Notes: generated by a model not told the origin, from the sequence alone. Numbered from the stretch's first letter, positions 1 through 9,415 are shown. The stretch: 64,000 bases of DNA from Duganella sp. BuS-21 (GCA_041874725.1 CP097466.1:6386001-6450000); one strand, 5' to 3'. Numbers and translations: made by a program.

Positions 1-402
1 GTCGAACACGTCGGCATCGAAATGCAGCGTGAAGAACTCACCGGCGCGCTCGCCGACGGTGACGTCGAAGGCGTCGGCCAGGCGCATCTTCGTGCCGGCC
101 AGCGGCGAACGCGAAGCGCGCACCTGGGCCAGCACGGTGCGGTTGTCCAGCACGCGCTCGACCAGCGCCTCCACCTTGCCGCCGCTCTCCTTGGTGCCGA
201 AGAAGCGGGCTTTCAGCACGCGGGTGTCATTCATCACCAGCAGATCGCCGGGCTGCAGCAGGCCGACGATGTCGGCGAACTGGCGGTCGATAATCTGCGC
301 GCCGTCCAGGTGCAGGAGGCGGGAAGCGCTGCGGTCCGGCAGCGGGAATTGCGCAATACGCTCTTGCGGCAAGTTAAAATCGAAATCGGAAAGCGAATAC
401 AT
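1..402 (-). CDS. queA: QueA, S-adenosylmethionine:tRNA ribosyltransferase-isomerase (N-terminal part, cut by window edge)
   Basis: The reverse strand from the ATG at 402 reads [20 protein letters not shown] and continues with a conserved stretch [16 protein letters not shown], typical of QueA. The enzyme transfers and isomerises the ribosyl moiety of AdoMet onto 7-aminomethyl-7-deazaguanine in tRNA, giving epoxyqueuosine, the penultimate queuosine step; it acts in the cytoplasm. Only the first 134 codons of a protein usually about 340-350 residues long are present; the rest lies beyond base 1. The gene is divergent from recG, with 84 bp between the two starts. The identification rests on recognising the N-terminal sequence and is firm. 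Confidence 0.93.
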   Translation of the reverse strand, partial: MYSLSDFDFNLPQERIAQFPLPDRSASRLLHLDGAQIIDRQFADIVGLLQPGDLLVMNDTRVLKARFFGTKESGGKVEALVERVLDNRTVLAQVRASRSPLAGTKMRLADAFDVTVGERAGEFFTLHFDADVFD

Positions 403-486
403 TTGCGAACTCAGTTAAAAATACGATAGTCCCAACGACGGCGCCAGCCTTACAATACCGGCGGCCAACCCTCTATTTTACGCCAT

Positions 487-2553
487 ATGCCTGTTTCACC
501 GTCGAAAACTGCCAAAAAAACCGTCAGCCCGGAGGCCAAACTGGCCAAACTGGGCCTGCACACCGACATGGACCTGGTGCTGCACCTGCCCATGCGCTAC
601 GAGGACGAGACGCAGGTCATCAGCATCGAAGAAGCGCGCCTGCACGGCGGCGACACCTCCCAAGTTGAGGGCATAGTTGTAAAAAACGAGATCACTTACA
701 AGCCGCGACGTCAATTATTAGTCCATATCAGCGACGGCACGGGCGATTTACAGCTGCGTTTCATGAATTTCTACGGCAGCCAGGTCAAGCAACTGGCCGA
801 AGGCACGCGGGTGCGGGTGCGCGGGGAACTGAAGCATGGCTTCTTCGGCGCCGAGATGGTGCATCCCGCCTACAAGGTGGTCAACGAAGGCGCGCCGCTG
901 CCGACCTCTCTTACGCCGGTCTATCCGTCTGGCGAGGGTCTGTCACAGCCGGTGCTGCGCAAGGCCATCGGCGAAGCCATGAAGCGGGTCGACTGGACCG
1001 ACACCCTGCCGGCGTCGCTGCGCGCGCAATTGCAGCTGTCGGACCTGGAACCGGCGGTGAAGTTGCTGCACTACCCGCCGCAACAAGTGGACGAACACGC
1101 ACTGGCCGACCGCTCGCATCCCGCCTGGACGCGGGTGAAGTTCGACGAACTGCTGGCGCAGCAGCTGTCGCTGAAACGCGCCCAGCGCGCACGTCGCGCC
1201 AAGGGCTCGCCGCCGCTGACGGTGGTGGGCAAGCTCTCGAAAAGCCTGCAATCGGTGCTGCCGTTCAAACTGACCAAGGCGCAGCAGCGCGTGCTGACCG
1301 AAATCAGCGCCGATCTGCGCCAGCCGTATCCGATGCAGCGCCTGCTGCAGGGCGATGTCGGCAGCGGCAAGACCGTGGTGTCGGCTTTGGCCGCTGCGCA
1401 GGCGATCGACAGCGGCTACCAGGCCGCGCTGATGGCGCCGACCGAAATCCTGGCCGAGCAGCACTTCCGCAAGATCGCCGCGTGGATCGAGCCATTGGGA
1501 GTGAAGGTCGCGTGGCTGACCGGCAGCTTGAAGAAAAAAGACAAGCAGGCCGCCTACGAGATGATCGAATCGGGCGAAGCGCGGCTGGTGGTGGGCACCC
1601 ATGCGCTGCTGCAGGACGTGGTGATGTTCGAGAACCTCGGCCTGTCCATTGTCGACGAGCAGCACCGCTTCGGCGTCGGCCAGCGCCTCACGTTGCGCAA
1701 CAAGGGCAATGAAGGCGCGGTGCCGCACCAGCTGATGATGTCGGCCACGCCGATTCCGCGCACGCTGGCGATGACCTACTACGCCGACCTGGAAGTCTCG
1801 GTGATCGACGAACTGCCGCCGGGACGCAGTCCCATCGTCACGCGCGCCATCGACCAGAACCGGCGCGATGAAGTGATCGAACGCGTACACGCGGCGGCGC
1901 AGGAGGGCAGGCAAGTATATTGGGTCTGTCCGCTGATCGAAGAATCGGAAGCGCTGCAACTGCAAACCGCCACGGAAACGCACCTTCTGCTGTCCGAAGC
2001 CCTGCCCGATCTGAATGTCGGCCTGGTACACGGCCGCATGAAGCCAGCGGAAAAGCAGGTAGTGATGGACGCCTTCACCGCCAACGAAATGCAGGTGCTG
2101 GTCGCCACCACGGTGATCGAGGTGGGCGTGGACGTGCCCAATGCATCGCTGATGGTGATCGAACATGCGGAGCGTTTCGGCCTGTCGCAGCTGCACCAGC
2201 TGCGCGGACGGGTGGGACGAGGTTCGGCAGCGTCGGCATGCCTGCTGCTGTACCAAAGCCCGCTGGGCCAGATCGCCAAGCAGCGCCTGATGACCATGCG
2301 CGAAACCACGGACGGCTTCGAAATCGCCCGCCGCGATCTGGAGATACGCGGCCCCGGCGAATTCCTCGGCGCACGTCAATCCGGCCAAGCCATGCTGCGC
2401 TTCGCCGACCTGGAAACGGACGGCTGGCTGGTCGACCAGGCGCGCGACGTCGCCCACGACCTGCTCCACGCCGACACCCCGGAAAAAGCCGCCACCGTCG
2501 AAGCCCACCTGGCCCGCTGGCTAGGCGGCCGCGAAGAGTTCCTCAAAGTCTAA
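487..2553 (+). CDS. recG: RecG, ATP-dependent branched-DNA helicase
   Basis: A 688-residue protein, full family length. An N-terminal wedge/OB-fold region is followed by superfamily 2 helicase motifs: Walker A GDVGSGKT at 289-296, the DEQH box (DEQHRFGV) at about 390, SATPIPRT at about 419 and QLRGRVGRG at about 571, then the C-terminal TRG region (RRDLEIRGPGEFLG). RecG remodels stalled replication forks and Holliday junctions in recombinational repair. It starts at ATG 487, 84 bp from the divergent queA start, so both promoters must lie in that gap. A REP-like palindrome pair follows the stop codon. No anomalies were seen. Confidence 0.97.
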   Translation: MPVSPSKTAKKTVSPEAKLAKLGLHTDMDLVLHLPMRYEDETQVISIEEARLHGGDTSQVEGIVVKNEITYKPRRQLLVHISDGTGDLQLRFMNFYGSQVKQLAEGTRVRVRGELKHGFFGAEMVHPAYKVVNEGAPLPTSLTPVYPSGEGLSQPVLRKAIGEAMKRVDWTDTLPASLRAQLQLSDLEPAVKLLHYPPQQVDEHALADRSHPAWTRVKFDELLAQQLSLKRAQRARRAKGSPPLTVVGKLSKSLQSVLPFKLTKAQQRVLTEISADLRQPYPMQRLLQGDVGSGKTVVSALAAAQAIDSGYQAALMAPTEILAEQHFRKIAAWIEPLGVKVAWLTGSLKKKDKQAAYEMIESGEARLVVGTHALLQDVVMFENLGLSIVDEQHRFGVGQRLTLRNKGNEGAVPHQLMMSATPIPRTLAMTYYADLEVSVIDELPPGRSPIVTRAIDQNRRDEVIERVHAAAQEGRQVYWVCPLIEESEALQLQTATETHLLLSEALPDLNVGLVHGRMKPAEKQVVMDAFTANEMQVLVATTVIEVGVDVPNASLMVIEHAERFGLSQLHQLRGRVGRGSAASACLLLYQSPLGQIAKQRLMTMRETTDGFEIARRDLEIRGPGEFLGARQSGQAMLRFADLETDGWLVDQARDVAHDLLHADTPEKAATVEAHLARWLGGREEFLKV

Positions 2554-2570
2554 ACTCCGCCTCCACCACC

Positions 2571-2640
2571 GTCATTCCCGCGAAAGCGGGAATCCATAGA
2601 ACGCCAGCTCAGCATGGACTCCCGCCTGCGCGGGAGCGAC
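2571..2640. repeat. REP-like inverted pair of palindromes
   Basis: The unit at 2571-2596 begins GTCATTCCCGCGAAAGCGGG, itself a hairpin, and an inverted, slightly diverged copy lies at 2615-2640 (its complement begins GTCGCTCCCGCGCAGGCGGG). The two arms can also pair with each other through TCCA/TGGA. It sits between the convergent ends of recG and the MFS/small-ORF operon and could stabilise or terminate both transcripts. The same core recurs in the 23S-5S spacers of rRNA operons 1 and 2. Confidence 0.8.
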
Positions 2641-2642
2641 GC

Positions 2643-2765
2643 TTAGAAGCAGAGGTAGATGCGGTTGGCGATATCCACCACGAAGTCCGGCTGCAGGTAC
2701 GCCGCGAAGCACAGCGCCAGCACGGCGGCAAAGGCGGCGCGCAGCAGCCAGGTGCTCATGATCAT
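2643..2765 (-). CDS. Small single-pass membrane peptide, coupled to the MFS gene
   Basis: Forty residues beginning MIMSTWLLRAAFAAVLALCF. Most of the chain is one hydrophobic helix followed by a short polar tail ending in NRIYLCF. The start ATG (2765-2763) overlaps the stop TGA of the upstream MFS gene (2764-2762) as ATGA, a standard translational coupling arrangement; a second in-frame ATG lies at 2759. I do not recognise the family. The overlap, the clean transmembrane profile and the ordinary length of the intergenic space it fills make it more likely than chance to be expressed. It could be an accessory subunit of the transporter. Confidence 0.5.
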   Translation of the reverse strand: MIMSTWLLRAAFAAVLALCFAAYLQPDFVVDIANRIYLCF

Positions 2766-3973
2766 GCCGCCTGCACCCGCACCAGGGCGCGCTCATTGAT
2801 CGGCAGGTTCACCAGCCCGGCCATCACGCCGAGCGCAATCGCGATGCCCCACACGACGTTGTAGTTGCCCTGCGCCGCGTACAGGTAGCCGCCCAACCAT
2901 ACACCGAGGAAGCTGCCCAGCTGGTGCGAGAAGAACACGATCCCCGCCAGCATCGACATGTGCTTAACGCCGAATACGCCGGCGATAATGCCGTTGGTGA
3001 GCGGCACGGTGGACAACCACAGCACACCCATCGCCGCTGCAAACAGGTACACCGACAGCGGCATCAAAGGAGCCAGCAGGAACAGCGATATCACCACCGA
3101 GCGCGAGAAGTAGATGCCCGACAGCAGATAGCGCTTGGGCAGGCGTCCACCAAGCTTGCCCGCATAATAGGAACCGAAGATGTTGAACAATCCAATCAGC
3201 GCCAGCGCCAGCACCGCGACATTCGGATTGCCGATGCCCTGATCCTTCAGGTAGGCCGGCAAGTGTACGCCGATGAACACCACCTGGAAGCCGCACACAA
3301 AATAGCCAGCCACCAGGAACAGGAAGGAACGATTGCCGAGCGCTTCGCTGGCCGCCTCGCGGATGCTTTGCTGCGGTCCGTGCCCGTGCGTGACCACCGG
3401 CTCGCGCAGATAAAAGGCCATCGGCACCATCAACGCCACAATCAGCGCGCCCAGTATGTAGAAGGCGTTCTGCCAGCCCACGGCGGAGATCAACTGCTGC
3501 TCGACCGGCATCATCATGAACTGGCCGAAGGAACTGGCCGCGCCCGAGATACCGAATGCCCACGAACGCTTTTCCGCCGGCGCCACGCGGCCGATGATGC
3601 CGCTCACCGCGCCAAACGCGGTACACGCGAGGCCGGTGCCGATCAACAGGCCGGAGCCGAGCACGAACAGGGTTGGATGCGTGACGGTCGCCATCCACAC
3701 CAGTCCCAGCATATAGGCCACCGCGCCCACCAGTACCACGCGCATGGTGCCGAAGCGGTCCGCCGCCATGCCGGCGAACGGCCCAACAACGCCCCACATC
3801 AGGTTCTGCATGGCTTGCGCCAGCGAGTAGGTTTCGCGCGTCCAGCCGTTGGCCTGGGAGATCGGCTGCATCCAGAAGCCGAAGCCGTGGCGCACGCCCA
3901 TCGCCAGCGTCAGGACGACGCCGGTGGCAAGCAGCACGGTTTTGAGTGAGGGTGCGCGGTCGGCTGTGAACAT
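2762..3973 (-). CDS. Major facilitator superfamily transporter
   Basis: A 403-residue, very hydrophobic protein with about 12 predicted membrane helices in two halves. The N-terminal half contains MGVRHGFGFWMQPISQANGW and AADRFGTMR, the MFS loop 2-3 signature region (usually G-x-x-x-D-R-x-G-R/K). The overall look is of the monocarboxylate/oxalate-formate antiporter-like MFS group; the substrate cannot be told from sequence. It lies 61 bp downstream of the Gfo/Idh oxidoreductase on the same strand and may be co-transcribed, which would fit uptake of a sugar-like or acid substrate. Its stop overlaps the start of the small membrane peptide. Confidence 0.85.
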   Translation of the reverse strand: MFTADRAPSLKTVLLATGVVLTLAMGVRHGFGFWMQPISQANGWTRETYSLAQAMQNLMWGVVGPFAGMAADRFGTMRVVLVGAVAYMLGLVWMATVTHPTLFVLGSGLLIGTGLACTAFGAVSGIIGRVAPAEKRSWAFGISGAASSFGQFMMMPVEQQLISAVGWQNAFYILGALIVALMVPMAFYLREPVVTHGHGPQQSIREAASEALGNRSFLFLVAGYFVCGFQVVFIGVHLPAYLKDQGIGNPNVAVLALALIGLFNIFGSYYAGKLGGRLPKRYLLSGIYFSRSVVISLFLLAPLMPLSVYLFAAAMGVLWLSTVPLTNGIIAGVFGVKHMSMLAGIVFFSHQLGSFLGVWLGGYLYAAQGNYNVVWGIAIALGVMAGLVNLPINERALVRVQAA

Positions 3974-4034
3974 GGTCTATCCCGGGTTATTCATTTCGTA
4001 TCCAGAGATTGTAACCAGTTCGCGCCGGCCTTGC

Positions 4035-5039
4035 TTAAGCGTCGGCTACGTCGGAGGGATAGCGCAGGCCGATCTGCGCGCGGATCTCATCCAGTGTGCC
4101 CATGATGGCCAGCGTTTCGGCGTGCGGCATCACTGGGCTTTCGATCAGCCCTGCGCGCAGGCAGCGGCCGACTTCCTGCGCTTCGTGCGTGTAGCCGTTG
4201 CCGCTCTTCGGCAGCGACAGCGTGCGCTCGTTGCGCGAGGCGCCGTCCACCACGGTGACGGTGATGGTGTCGGTATTGTGGAAGCGGTCGTGCAGGCGCA
4301 CGAAGCCCTTGGTGCCGGAGATGGTCAGCTCGGTCGGCGTGCGCGAACGCAGGCTGCAGGCACACGACGATACGCCGCCGCCTTCGTGCGACAGCGTGAA
4401 CGCGGTCTGCATGTCGACGCCGGTGGCGGTCATCTCCGCCTGCGCCTTGACGCCGGTAACGCCGCCGAGGAAGAACGATGCCATCGACAGCGGATAGATG
4501 CCCAGGTCCAGCAGCGCGCCGCCGCCCAGCTCCGGCGCGAACAGGCGATGCTCAGGACCGGCGTCCGAGGTGAAGCCGAAATCGGCGGTGACGTTGGCCG
4601 GCTTGCCGATCTCGCCGCTGTCGATAATGCGCTTGGCCTCCACCACGGACGGCATGAAGCGCGTCCACATGGCTTCCATCACGAACAGGTTTTTTGCACG
4701 CGCCAGCTTGATGATGTCTTCGGCCTGGCGGCGATTCATGGTGAAGGACTTCTCCACCAGCACCGCCTTGCCGCCATTGAGGCACATCAGCGCATTCTCA
4801 TGGTGCATGGGGTGCGGTGTGGCGATATAGATCACATCCACCGCCGGATCGTCGGCCAGCGCCTGGTAGCTGCCGTGGAAGCGCTCGGCGCCATACTGCT
4901 GGCCGAACTTGGTAGCGCTATCCACCGAGCGTGAAGCAACCGCCGCCAAGGTGGCATCGTGCGTGTCCTTCAATGCGGTGGCGAAGGCCTTGGCGATTTT
5001 GCCTGTGCCCAGAATACCCCAGCGAATCGGCTGCGTCAT
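4035..5039 (-). CDS. Gfo/Idh/MocA-family NAD(P)-dependent oxidoreductase
   Basis: A 334-residue protein opening with a Rossmann fold (IRWGILGTGKIAKAF, G-x-G-x-x-A). It carries the family motif region as VEKSFTMN, where most members have EKP, and a C-terminal GFO_IDH substrate domain with LLDLGIYPLSMASFFLGG. Sequence style is closest to the dimeric dihydrodiol dehydrogenase/glucose-fructose-oxidoreductase subgroup. It likely oxidises a sugar or cyclitol hydroxyl in the cytoplasm, but the substrate is unknown. It sits 48 bp after the DUF3025 gene and 61 bp before the MFS transporter, all on the minus strand. Confidence 0.85.
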   Translation of the reverse strand: MTQPIRWGILGTGKIAKAFATALKDTHDATLAAVASRSVDSATKFGQQYGAERFHGSYQALADDPAVDVIYIATPHPMHHENALMCLNGGKAVLVEKSFTMNRRQAEDIIKLARAKNLFVMEAMWTRFMPSVVEAKRIIDSGEIGKPANVTADFGFTSDAGPEHRLFAPELGGGALLDLGIYPLSMASFFLGGVTGVKAQAEMTATGVDMQTAFTLSHEGGGVSSCACSLRSRTPTELTISGTKGFVRLHDRFHNTDTITVTVVDGASRNERTLSLPKSGNGYTHEAQEVGRCLRAGLIESPVMPHAETLAIMGTLDEIRAQIGLRYPSDVADA

Positions 5040-5087
5040 GGCGTCACTTTCTGCCGCGTGGCGGCGTATTGGTTGATGTCGAAGCGT

Positions 5088-5906
5088 TTATTTTACTGCG
5101 GCTTGCCCGGCGGCGTCGGCACGCTTCGGCCGGAACACGGTGGTGTCGGCGTAGAAGGCCTCGTCCTGCTGCGGCCACCAGCCCGGCACGCCAAGCGCCT
5201 GCATGGGCGTGAAGCCGGCGGTGCTCAGGCCTTGCTCGGCCAGTTGCTGCGCCACCGTGGCGTCTATCCATGCGCGGCGGCCTGCGTGGTCCAGCGAGAA
5301 GAAGTCATCCGGCGCAGGCACCAGGCGTGTGTGCGCGGTGATGGCCTTGCGCGGCGCCACCAGCTTTTCCATCAGCGCGTGGCCGAACAGCCAGACTTGC
5401 GCGTCCGCGCCCCACATGGCGCGCCGCTCGACGAAAGCCTCGTGCCAGCGGTGCCCGCGCAGCGCTTCGACCAGCGCCTGGCCTTCGGCGATGTCGCGCA
5501 CCACCAGCAAGGCGGCGTTCTCGTCGAAGATGGTGGCGCCGTCACGCGCGGGACCGCGCGATTTGCCGACGCCATCGAGCGCGATCTGCGCCGCCTGCAA
5601 GGCGTTCAGCTGGACTTTGATGCGCGGGAAGGACAGCCATACCAGGCCGTTGAAGAAGTCGTGCAGGTTGTCGCGCGTGGGCACGCGACCGGTGGCGCCG
5701 ATGTGCTGCTCGTAGGCCGCGCCTTCCGGCAGATCCTCCTGCTGGACGAAGGACAGCGGCAAGCCGAGATGATTGCGCAGGCCCAGTGCTGCGGCCTGCT
5801 TGCTGAATTCATCGCGGAAGTGCGCCTGCGCCGATGGCGCCAGGAGGCCGGCCACGTCGCGCACGGATTCGTACCATGGACGCGACCAGTCGATTGCCTC
5901 CAGCAC
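5088..5906 (-). CDS. DUF3025 domain protein
   Basis: I place the start at the GTG at 5906, five bases after the pyrC stop, giving 272 residues beginning MLEAIDWSRPWYESVRDVAG. Longer in-frame readings would run far into pyrC. The protein resembles DUF3025 proteins, seen next to metabolic genes in beta- and gammaproteobacteria, with conserved stretches such as NLHDFFNGLVWLSFPRIK and RDGATIFDENAALLV. No catalytic motif is recognisable, no signal peptide is visible, and the function is unknown. Tight spacing suggests co-transcription with pyrC. Confidence 0.75.
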   Translation of the reverse strand: MLEAIDWSRPWYESVRDVAGLLAPSAQAHFRDEFSKQAAALGLRNHLGLPLSFVQQEDLPEGAAYEQHIGATGRVPTRDNLHDFFNGLVWLSFPRIKVQLNALQAAQIALDGVGKSRGPARDGATIFDENAALLVVRDIAEGQALVEALRGHRWHEAFVERRAMWGADAQVWLFGHALMEKLVAPRKAITAHTRLVPAPDDFFSLDHAGRRAWIDATVAQQLAEQGLSTAGFTPMQALGVPGWWPQQDEAFYADTTVFRPKRADAAGQAAVK

Positions 5907-5911
5907 TTTGC

Positions 5912-6964
5912 TTACACCATTTTCCAGCTGATGGTTTCGCCGGCGTTGAGAGGCACTACTTCCTGGTCCGCCAGCGGCAGGGTTTCCGGCATGGTCCATT
6001 GCTCGCGCTTGAGGGTGATGCTGCCCTCGTTGCGCGGCAGGCCGTAGAAGGCCGGGCCGTTGAAGCTGGCGAAGGCTTCCAGCTTGTCCAGCGCGCCGGC
6101 GCGTTCGAAGGCTTCGGCGTACAGTTCCATCGCGTGCAGTGCGGTGTAGCAGCCGGCGCAACCGCAGGCGGCTTCCTTGGCGCCCTTGGCGTGCGGCGCC
6201 GAGTCGGTGCCGAGGAAGAAGCGTTCGTCGCCGCTGGTGGCGGCGGTGACCAGCGCCAGGCGGTGCTCTTCGCGCTTCAGCACCGGCAGGCAGTAGTAGT
6301 GAGGACGAATGCCACCCTTGAAGATGTCGTTACGGTTGTACAGCAGATGATGCGCGGTGATGGTCGCGGCGATCGGGCCTTCGGCTTCCGCCACGTATTG
6401 CGCGGCGTGCTTGGTGGTGATGTGTTCAAAGACGATGTTCAGCGCCGGGAAATCGCGGCGCAGCGGGCGCATCACGCGCTCGATGAAGACGGCTTCGCGG
6501 TCGAACAGGTCGATGTCCTGGTCGGTGACTTCGCCGTGGACCAGGAAAGGCATGCCGACTTCCTGCATCTTTTCCAGCGTCTTGTAGCAGTTCGACAGGT
6601 CGGTCACGCCGGCGTCCGAATTGGTGGTGGCGCCGGCCGGGTACAGCTTGACCGCGTGCACAATGCCGCTCTCCATGGCGCGCACGATTTCGTCCGGCTC
6701 GGTGTTATTGGTGAGATAGAGCGTCATCAGTGGCTCGAAATTAAACTCCGCAGGCAGCGCGGCCAGAATGCGTTCGCGATAGGCGACGGCCGCCGCCGTG
6801 GTGGTCACCGGCGGTTTCAAATTCGGCATCACAATCGCGCGGCCGAACTGGCGGGCGGTGTGCGGCAGCACGCTGGCCATGGTCGCGCCATCGCGCAAAT
6901 GCAGGTGCCAGTCGTCTGGACGGGTGATGGTGATGGAGTCTGGGGTGTGTTCGAGGTCGGACAT
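5912..6964 (-). CDS. pyrC: PyrC, dihydroorotase (class II)
   Basis: Cyclises N-carbamoyl-aspartate to dihydroorotate, the third step of de novo pyrimidine synthesis, in the cytoplasm. Zinc-site motif HLHLRDG (His20, His22 from the chosen start), the carboxylated-lysine region [18 protein letters not shown], the later metal histidines in LVHGEV and FEHITTKHA, and FLGTDSAPH are all present. I chose the ATG at 6964 (350 residues, [20 protein letters not shown]) because class II enzymes are usually about 345 residues. An upstream in-frame ATG at 7006 would add 14 residues and cannot be excluded; neither has a strong Shine-Dalgarno. Confidence 0.95.
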   Translation of the reverse strand: MSDLEHTPDSITITRPDDWHLHLRDGATMASVLPHTARQFGRAIVMPNLKPPVTTTAAAVAYRERILAALPAEFNFEPLMTLYLTNNTEPDEIVRAMESGIVHAVKLYPAGATTNSDAGVTDLSNCYKTLEKMQEVGMPFLVHGEVTDQDIDLFDREAVFIERVMRPLRRDFPALNIVFEHITTKHAAQYVAEAEGPIAATITAHHLLYNRNDIFKGGIRPHYYCLPVLKREEHRLALVTAATSGDERFFLGTDSAPHAKGAKEAACGCAGCYTALHAMELYAEAFERAGALDKLEAFASFNGPAFYGLPRNEGSITLKREQWTMPETLPLADQEVVPLNAGETISWKMV

Positions 6965-7048
6965 GGCGGCGGGCTTTCTGGCTATCAAAGTACGAATAGC
7001 CGACATTTTACCCGCTGCCGCGTCCTACACCCTCGAACTTTGGAAAAA

Positions 7049-8494
7049 CTAACTACCAGATGGCGCTACGGTCTTTGCCGCCCAAGCTTTGGTGTCGTCC
7101 AGGATTTTGTCCAGGCGCGCGCGGTCGTAGACGGTGCCGTGGCTGATGACGGTGCGGATCTTGCGCGTGGCGCTGATATCTTTCAACGGATTCGCATCCA
7201 GCACCAGCAGGTCCGCCGACTTGCCTGGCTCCAGGCTGCCGTAACGATCCAGCTTGCCCAGGAAGCGCGGGCCGTTGATGACGGCGGATTGCAAGGCCTG
7301 CACCGGCGTCAGGCCATAGTTCACGTACAGGCCGATTTCATCGTGCAGCGCCTGGCCCGGATAGTCGTAGGAATTCAGGAAGCCAGCATCCGTGCCGGCG
7401 ATGATGCTGACGCCTTCCTGCTGCAAAATCGGCAGCAGCGACGCCGATTTTTCAAACACCGCCTTGCGATGGGCAATCGCCGCCGCATCGTCCTGCGCGG
7501 CGCGCTGGACGCGCCAGTCGTAGGTGGCGCGCAGGCCCTTGCCGATGTACTGCAAGGCTTCGTCATGCGAGTGGTCGTCGAGGTCCAGATAGGCCACCAC
7601 GCGCGATACCGACAACGTCGGCACGATCGCCGTGCCTTTCGATGCCATGTAGCGGAACGAGGTGCGCGCGGTCGCCTCGTCATACGTGGCCAGGCTTTGC
7701 TTGACGGCTTCCTTGCCGGTCAAGGTGCCCGCCGCCACCTGTGCGGTCAACTCCTTCTCTTTCGGCGTGGACGCGCGCAGCAGATACGATTGGTGCTCCA
7801 CCGTGCCCAGGCCCGCGTCGAACATGGTCGCCAGCGTCAGCTGCACCGGAATGTGACCGGAAGTGCGCATGCCGCGCTCCTTGGCCTGGCGCAGCGCTTC
7901 CAGATAAATCTCCGGCTTCAGCGTGTTCTCGGTGATCTTGACGAAGTCCACCTTCTGCCCTTGCAGTTTGTCCAGCGCCTTGCTCACCTCTTCCGGCGTA
8001 CCGACTTCAATGGTGCCCTTCCACAGCGGCTTATAGCCTTCCAGCTTGGCGGCCGAGGTGAAGATGGTCGGGCCCTCCAGTTGACGTGCATTGACCTGGT
8101 CGCGCCATTGCAGCACGGTGTCCGGCAGATCGCCCGAGCAATCGCGCACGGCGGTGATGCCGTAGGCCAGATACAGCTGCAGCAAATGCTTGTTTTCTTC
8201 AATCAGGGCCGGACCGCCACCGAAGTGCACGTGGGTGTCCCACAGGCCCGGCATCAGGTATTTTCCCGGCAGGCTGATGGTCTTCTTGGCTGCGTACTGC
8301 GACAACTGCTTGTCGTCCACCACGGCCAGGATGCTGTCACCCTTGAGCACCACCGATTTGCCGGTGACCGTCTTGCCGCCTGCGACGTCGATCAGAGTCG
8401 CCTTGGTCAGCACCAGGTCTGCGGCGATTTTGTCGGCGGCGTGTGCGCTGGCGATGAGCCCCAGCGTCAACATGGTGCCTGCTATTTTTCTCAT
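7049..8494 (-). CDS. Secreted metal-dependent amidohydrolase
   Basis: A 481-residue protein with an N-terminal signal peptide (MRKIAGTMLTLGLIASAHA, cleavage after AHA). The amidohydrolase fold shows the metal motif as LMPGLWDTHVHFGGG, a later His region GHIPVQ, EHQSYLL and the metal Asp in IIAGTDAGF. The N- and C-terminal beta segment (LVLTKATLIDVAGG, LEPGKSADLLVLDANPL) is typical of the imidazolonepropionase/prolidase-like subgroup that often cleaves peptides or aryl amides in the periplasm. The natural substrate is unknown. The start has a run of Gs (gggggggatc) as ribosome binding site. Confidence 0.87.
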   Translation of the reverse strand: MRKIAGTMLTLGLIASAHAADKIAADLVLTKATLIDVAGGKTVTGKSVVLKGDSILAVVDDKQLSQYAAKKTISLPGKYLMPGLWDTHVHFGGGPALIEENKHLLQLYLAYGITAVRDCSGDLPDTVLQWRDQVNARQLEGPTIFTSAAKLEGYKPLWKGTIEVGTPEEVSKALDKLQGQKVDFVKITENTLKPEIYLEALRQAKERGMRTSGHIPVQLTLATMFDAGLGTVEHQSYLLRASTPKEKELTAQVAAGTLTGKEAVKQSLATYDEATARTSFRYMASKGTAIVPTLSVSRVVAYLDLDDHSHDEALQYIGKGLRATYDWRVQRAAQDDAAAIAHRKAVFEKSASLLPILQQEGVSIIAGTDAGFLNSYDYPGQALHDEIGLYVNYGLTPVQALQSAVINGPRFLGKLDRYGSLEPGKSADLLVLDANPLKDISATRKIRTVISHGTVYDRARLDKILDDTKAWAAKTVAPSGS

Positions 8495-8566
8495 GATCCC
8501 CCCCCGTGAATTTAAACGTGGCGAGGATACTATCAGAGTCTAGCGCCAGCGGCGTGCGCACTTTAT

Positions 8567-9292
8567 TTAGTGGATGATCCGCGCCAGGAAATCGCGCGCG
8601 CGCTCGGAGCGCGGGGTGGCGAAGAACTCCTCCTTGCCGCTATCTTCCAGAATCCGGCCCTGGTCCATGAACACCACGCGGTTGGCCACCTTGCGGGCGA
8701 AGCCCATTTCGTGGGTGACCACCATCATGGTCATGCCGTCCTGCGCCAGGCCGACCATCACATCCAGCACCTCGTTGATCATTTCCGGGTCCAGCGCCGA
8801 GGTGGGTTCGTCGAACAGCATGGCGATCGGGTCCATCGCCAACGCGCGGGCGATCGCCACGCGCTGCTGCTGGCCGCCGGACAGCTGGTTCGGGAACTTG
8901 TCCTGCTGCGTCAGCAGGCCGACCCGGTCCAGGTACTGCAAGCCGCGCGCATTGGCCTCGTCCTCGCTGCGGCCCAGCACCTTGATCTGCGCCAGCGTCA
9001 GGTTCTGGCGCACCGACAGGTGCGGGAACAGCTCGAAATTCTGGAACACCATGCCGATGCGTGCCCGCAATTTAGGCAGATCGGTGCCGGCCGCGCCGAC
9101 CGACACGCCGTCCACCGTGATCTCGCCCTGCTGGAACGGTTCCAGCCCGTTGACGGTCTTGATCAGGGTCGACTTGCCGGAGCCCGAAGGGCCGCAAATC
9201 ACCATCACGTCGCCTTTGGCCACGCTGGTGCTGCAATCAGCCAACACTTGGAATTGGCCATACCATTTGCTGAGATTTTTTATCGCTATCAT
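8567..9292 (-). CDS. Polar amino acid ABC transporter ATP-binding protein (GltL/GlnQ type)
   Basis: A 241-residue ATPase of the PAAT subfamily: Walker A GPSGSGKST, Q-loop VFQNFELFPHLSV, signature LSGGQQQRVAIARAL, Walker B AMLFDEPTSALDPEM and H-loop VVTHEMGFA. Family members energise glutamate/glutamine or other polar amino acid import at the inner membrane. No permease or binding-protein gene is adjacent: it is followed by the amidohydrolase and is divergent from a DAACS glutamate/dicarboxylate symporter. It may serve components encoded elsewhere. Confidence 0.92.
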   Translation of the reverse strand: MIAIKNLSKWYGQFQVLADCSTSVAKGDVMVICGPSGSGKSTLIKTVNGLEPFQQGEITVDGVSVGAAGTDLPKLRARIGMVFQNFELFPHLSVRQNLTLAQIKVLGRSEDEANARGLQYLDRVGLLTQQDKFPNQLSGGQQQRVAIARALAMDPIAMLFDEPTSALDPEMINEVLDVMVGLAQDGMTMMVVTHEMGFARKVANRVVFMDQGRILEDSGKEEFFATPRSERARDFLARIIH

Positions 9293-9415
9293 ATATACTG
9301 CGGAACTTGCTTAATGTTTCATCAGCTTACAAAGCTAACATACGAACTTGCGCTAGTGCAGCCAAACCTGCCAAAGCCTGCGTCCAAAGAGACACTACCA
9401 CGGGAACCACAGAAC

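Noticed and set aside
2571..2640. Possible CRISPR or insertion-sequence end
   Set aside because: Only two units in inverted orientation with no spacers and no transposase; better explained as a REP-type pair.
5834..8509. 891-codon plus-strand open frame
   Set aside because: It lies antisense to pyrC and the amidohydrolase, is rich in Arg, Gly, His and Gln as expected for a high-GC shadow frame, and has no recognisable domain.
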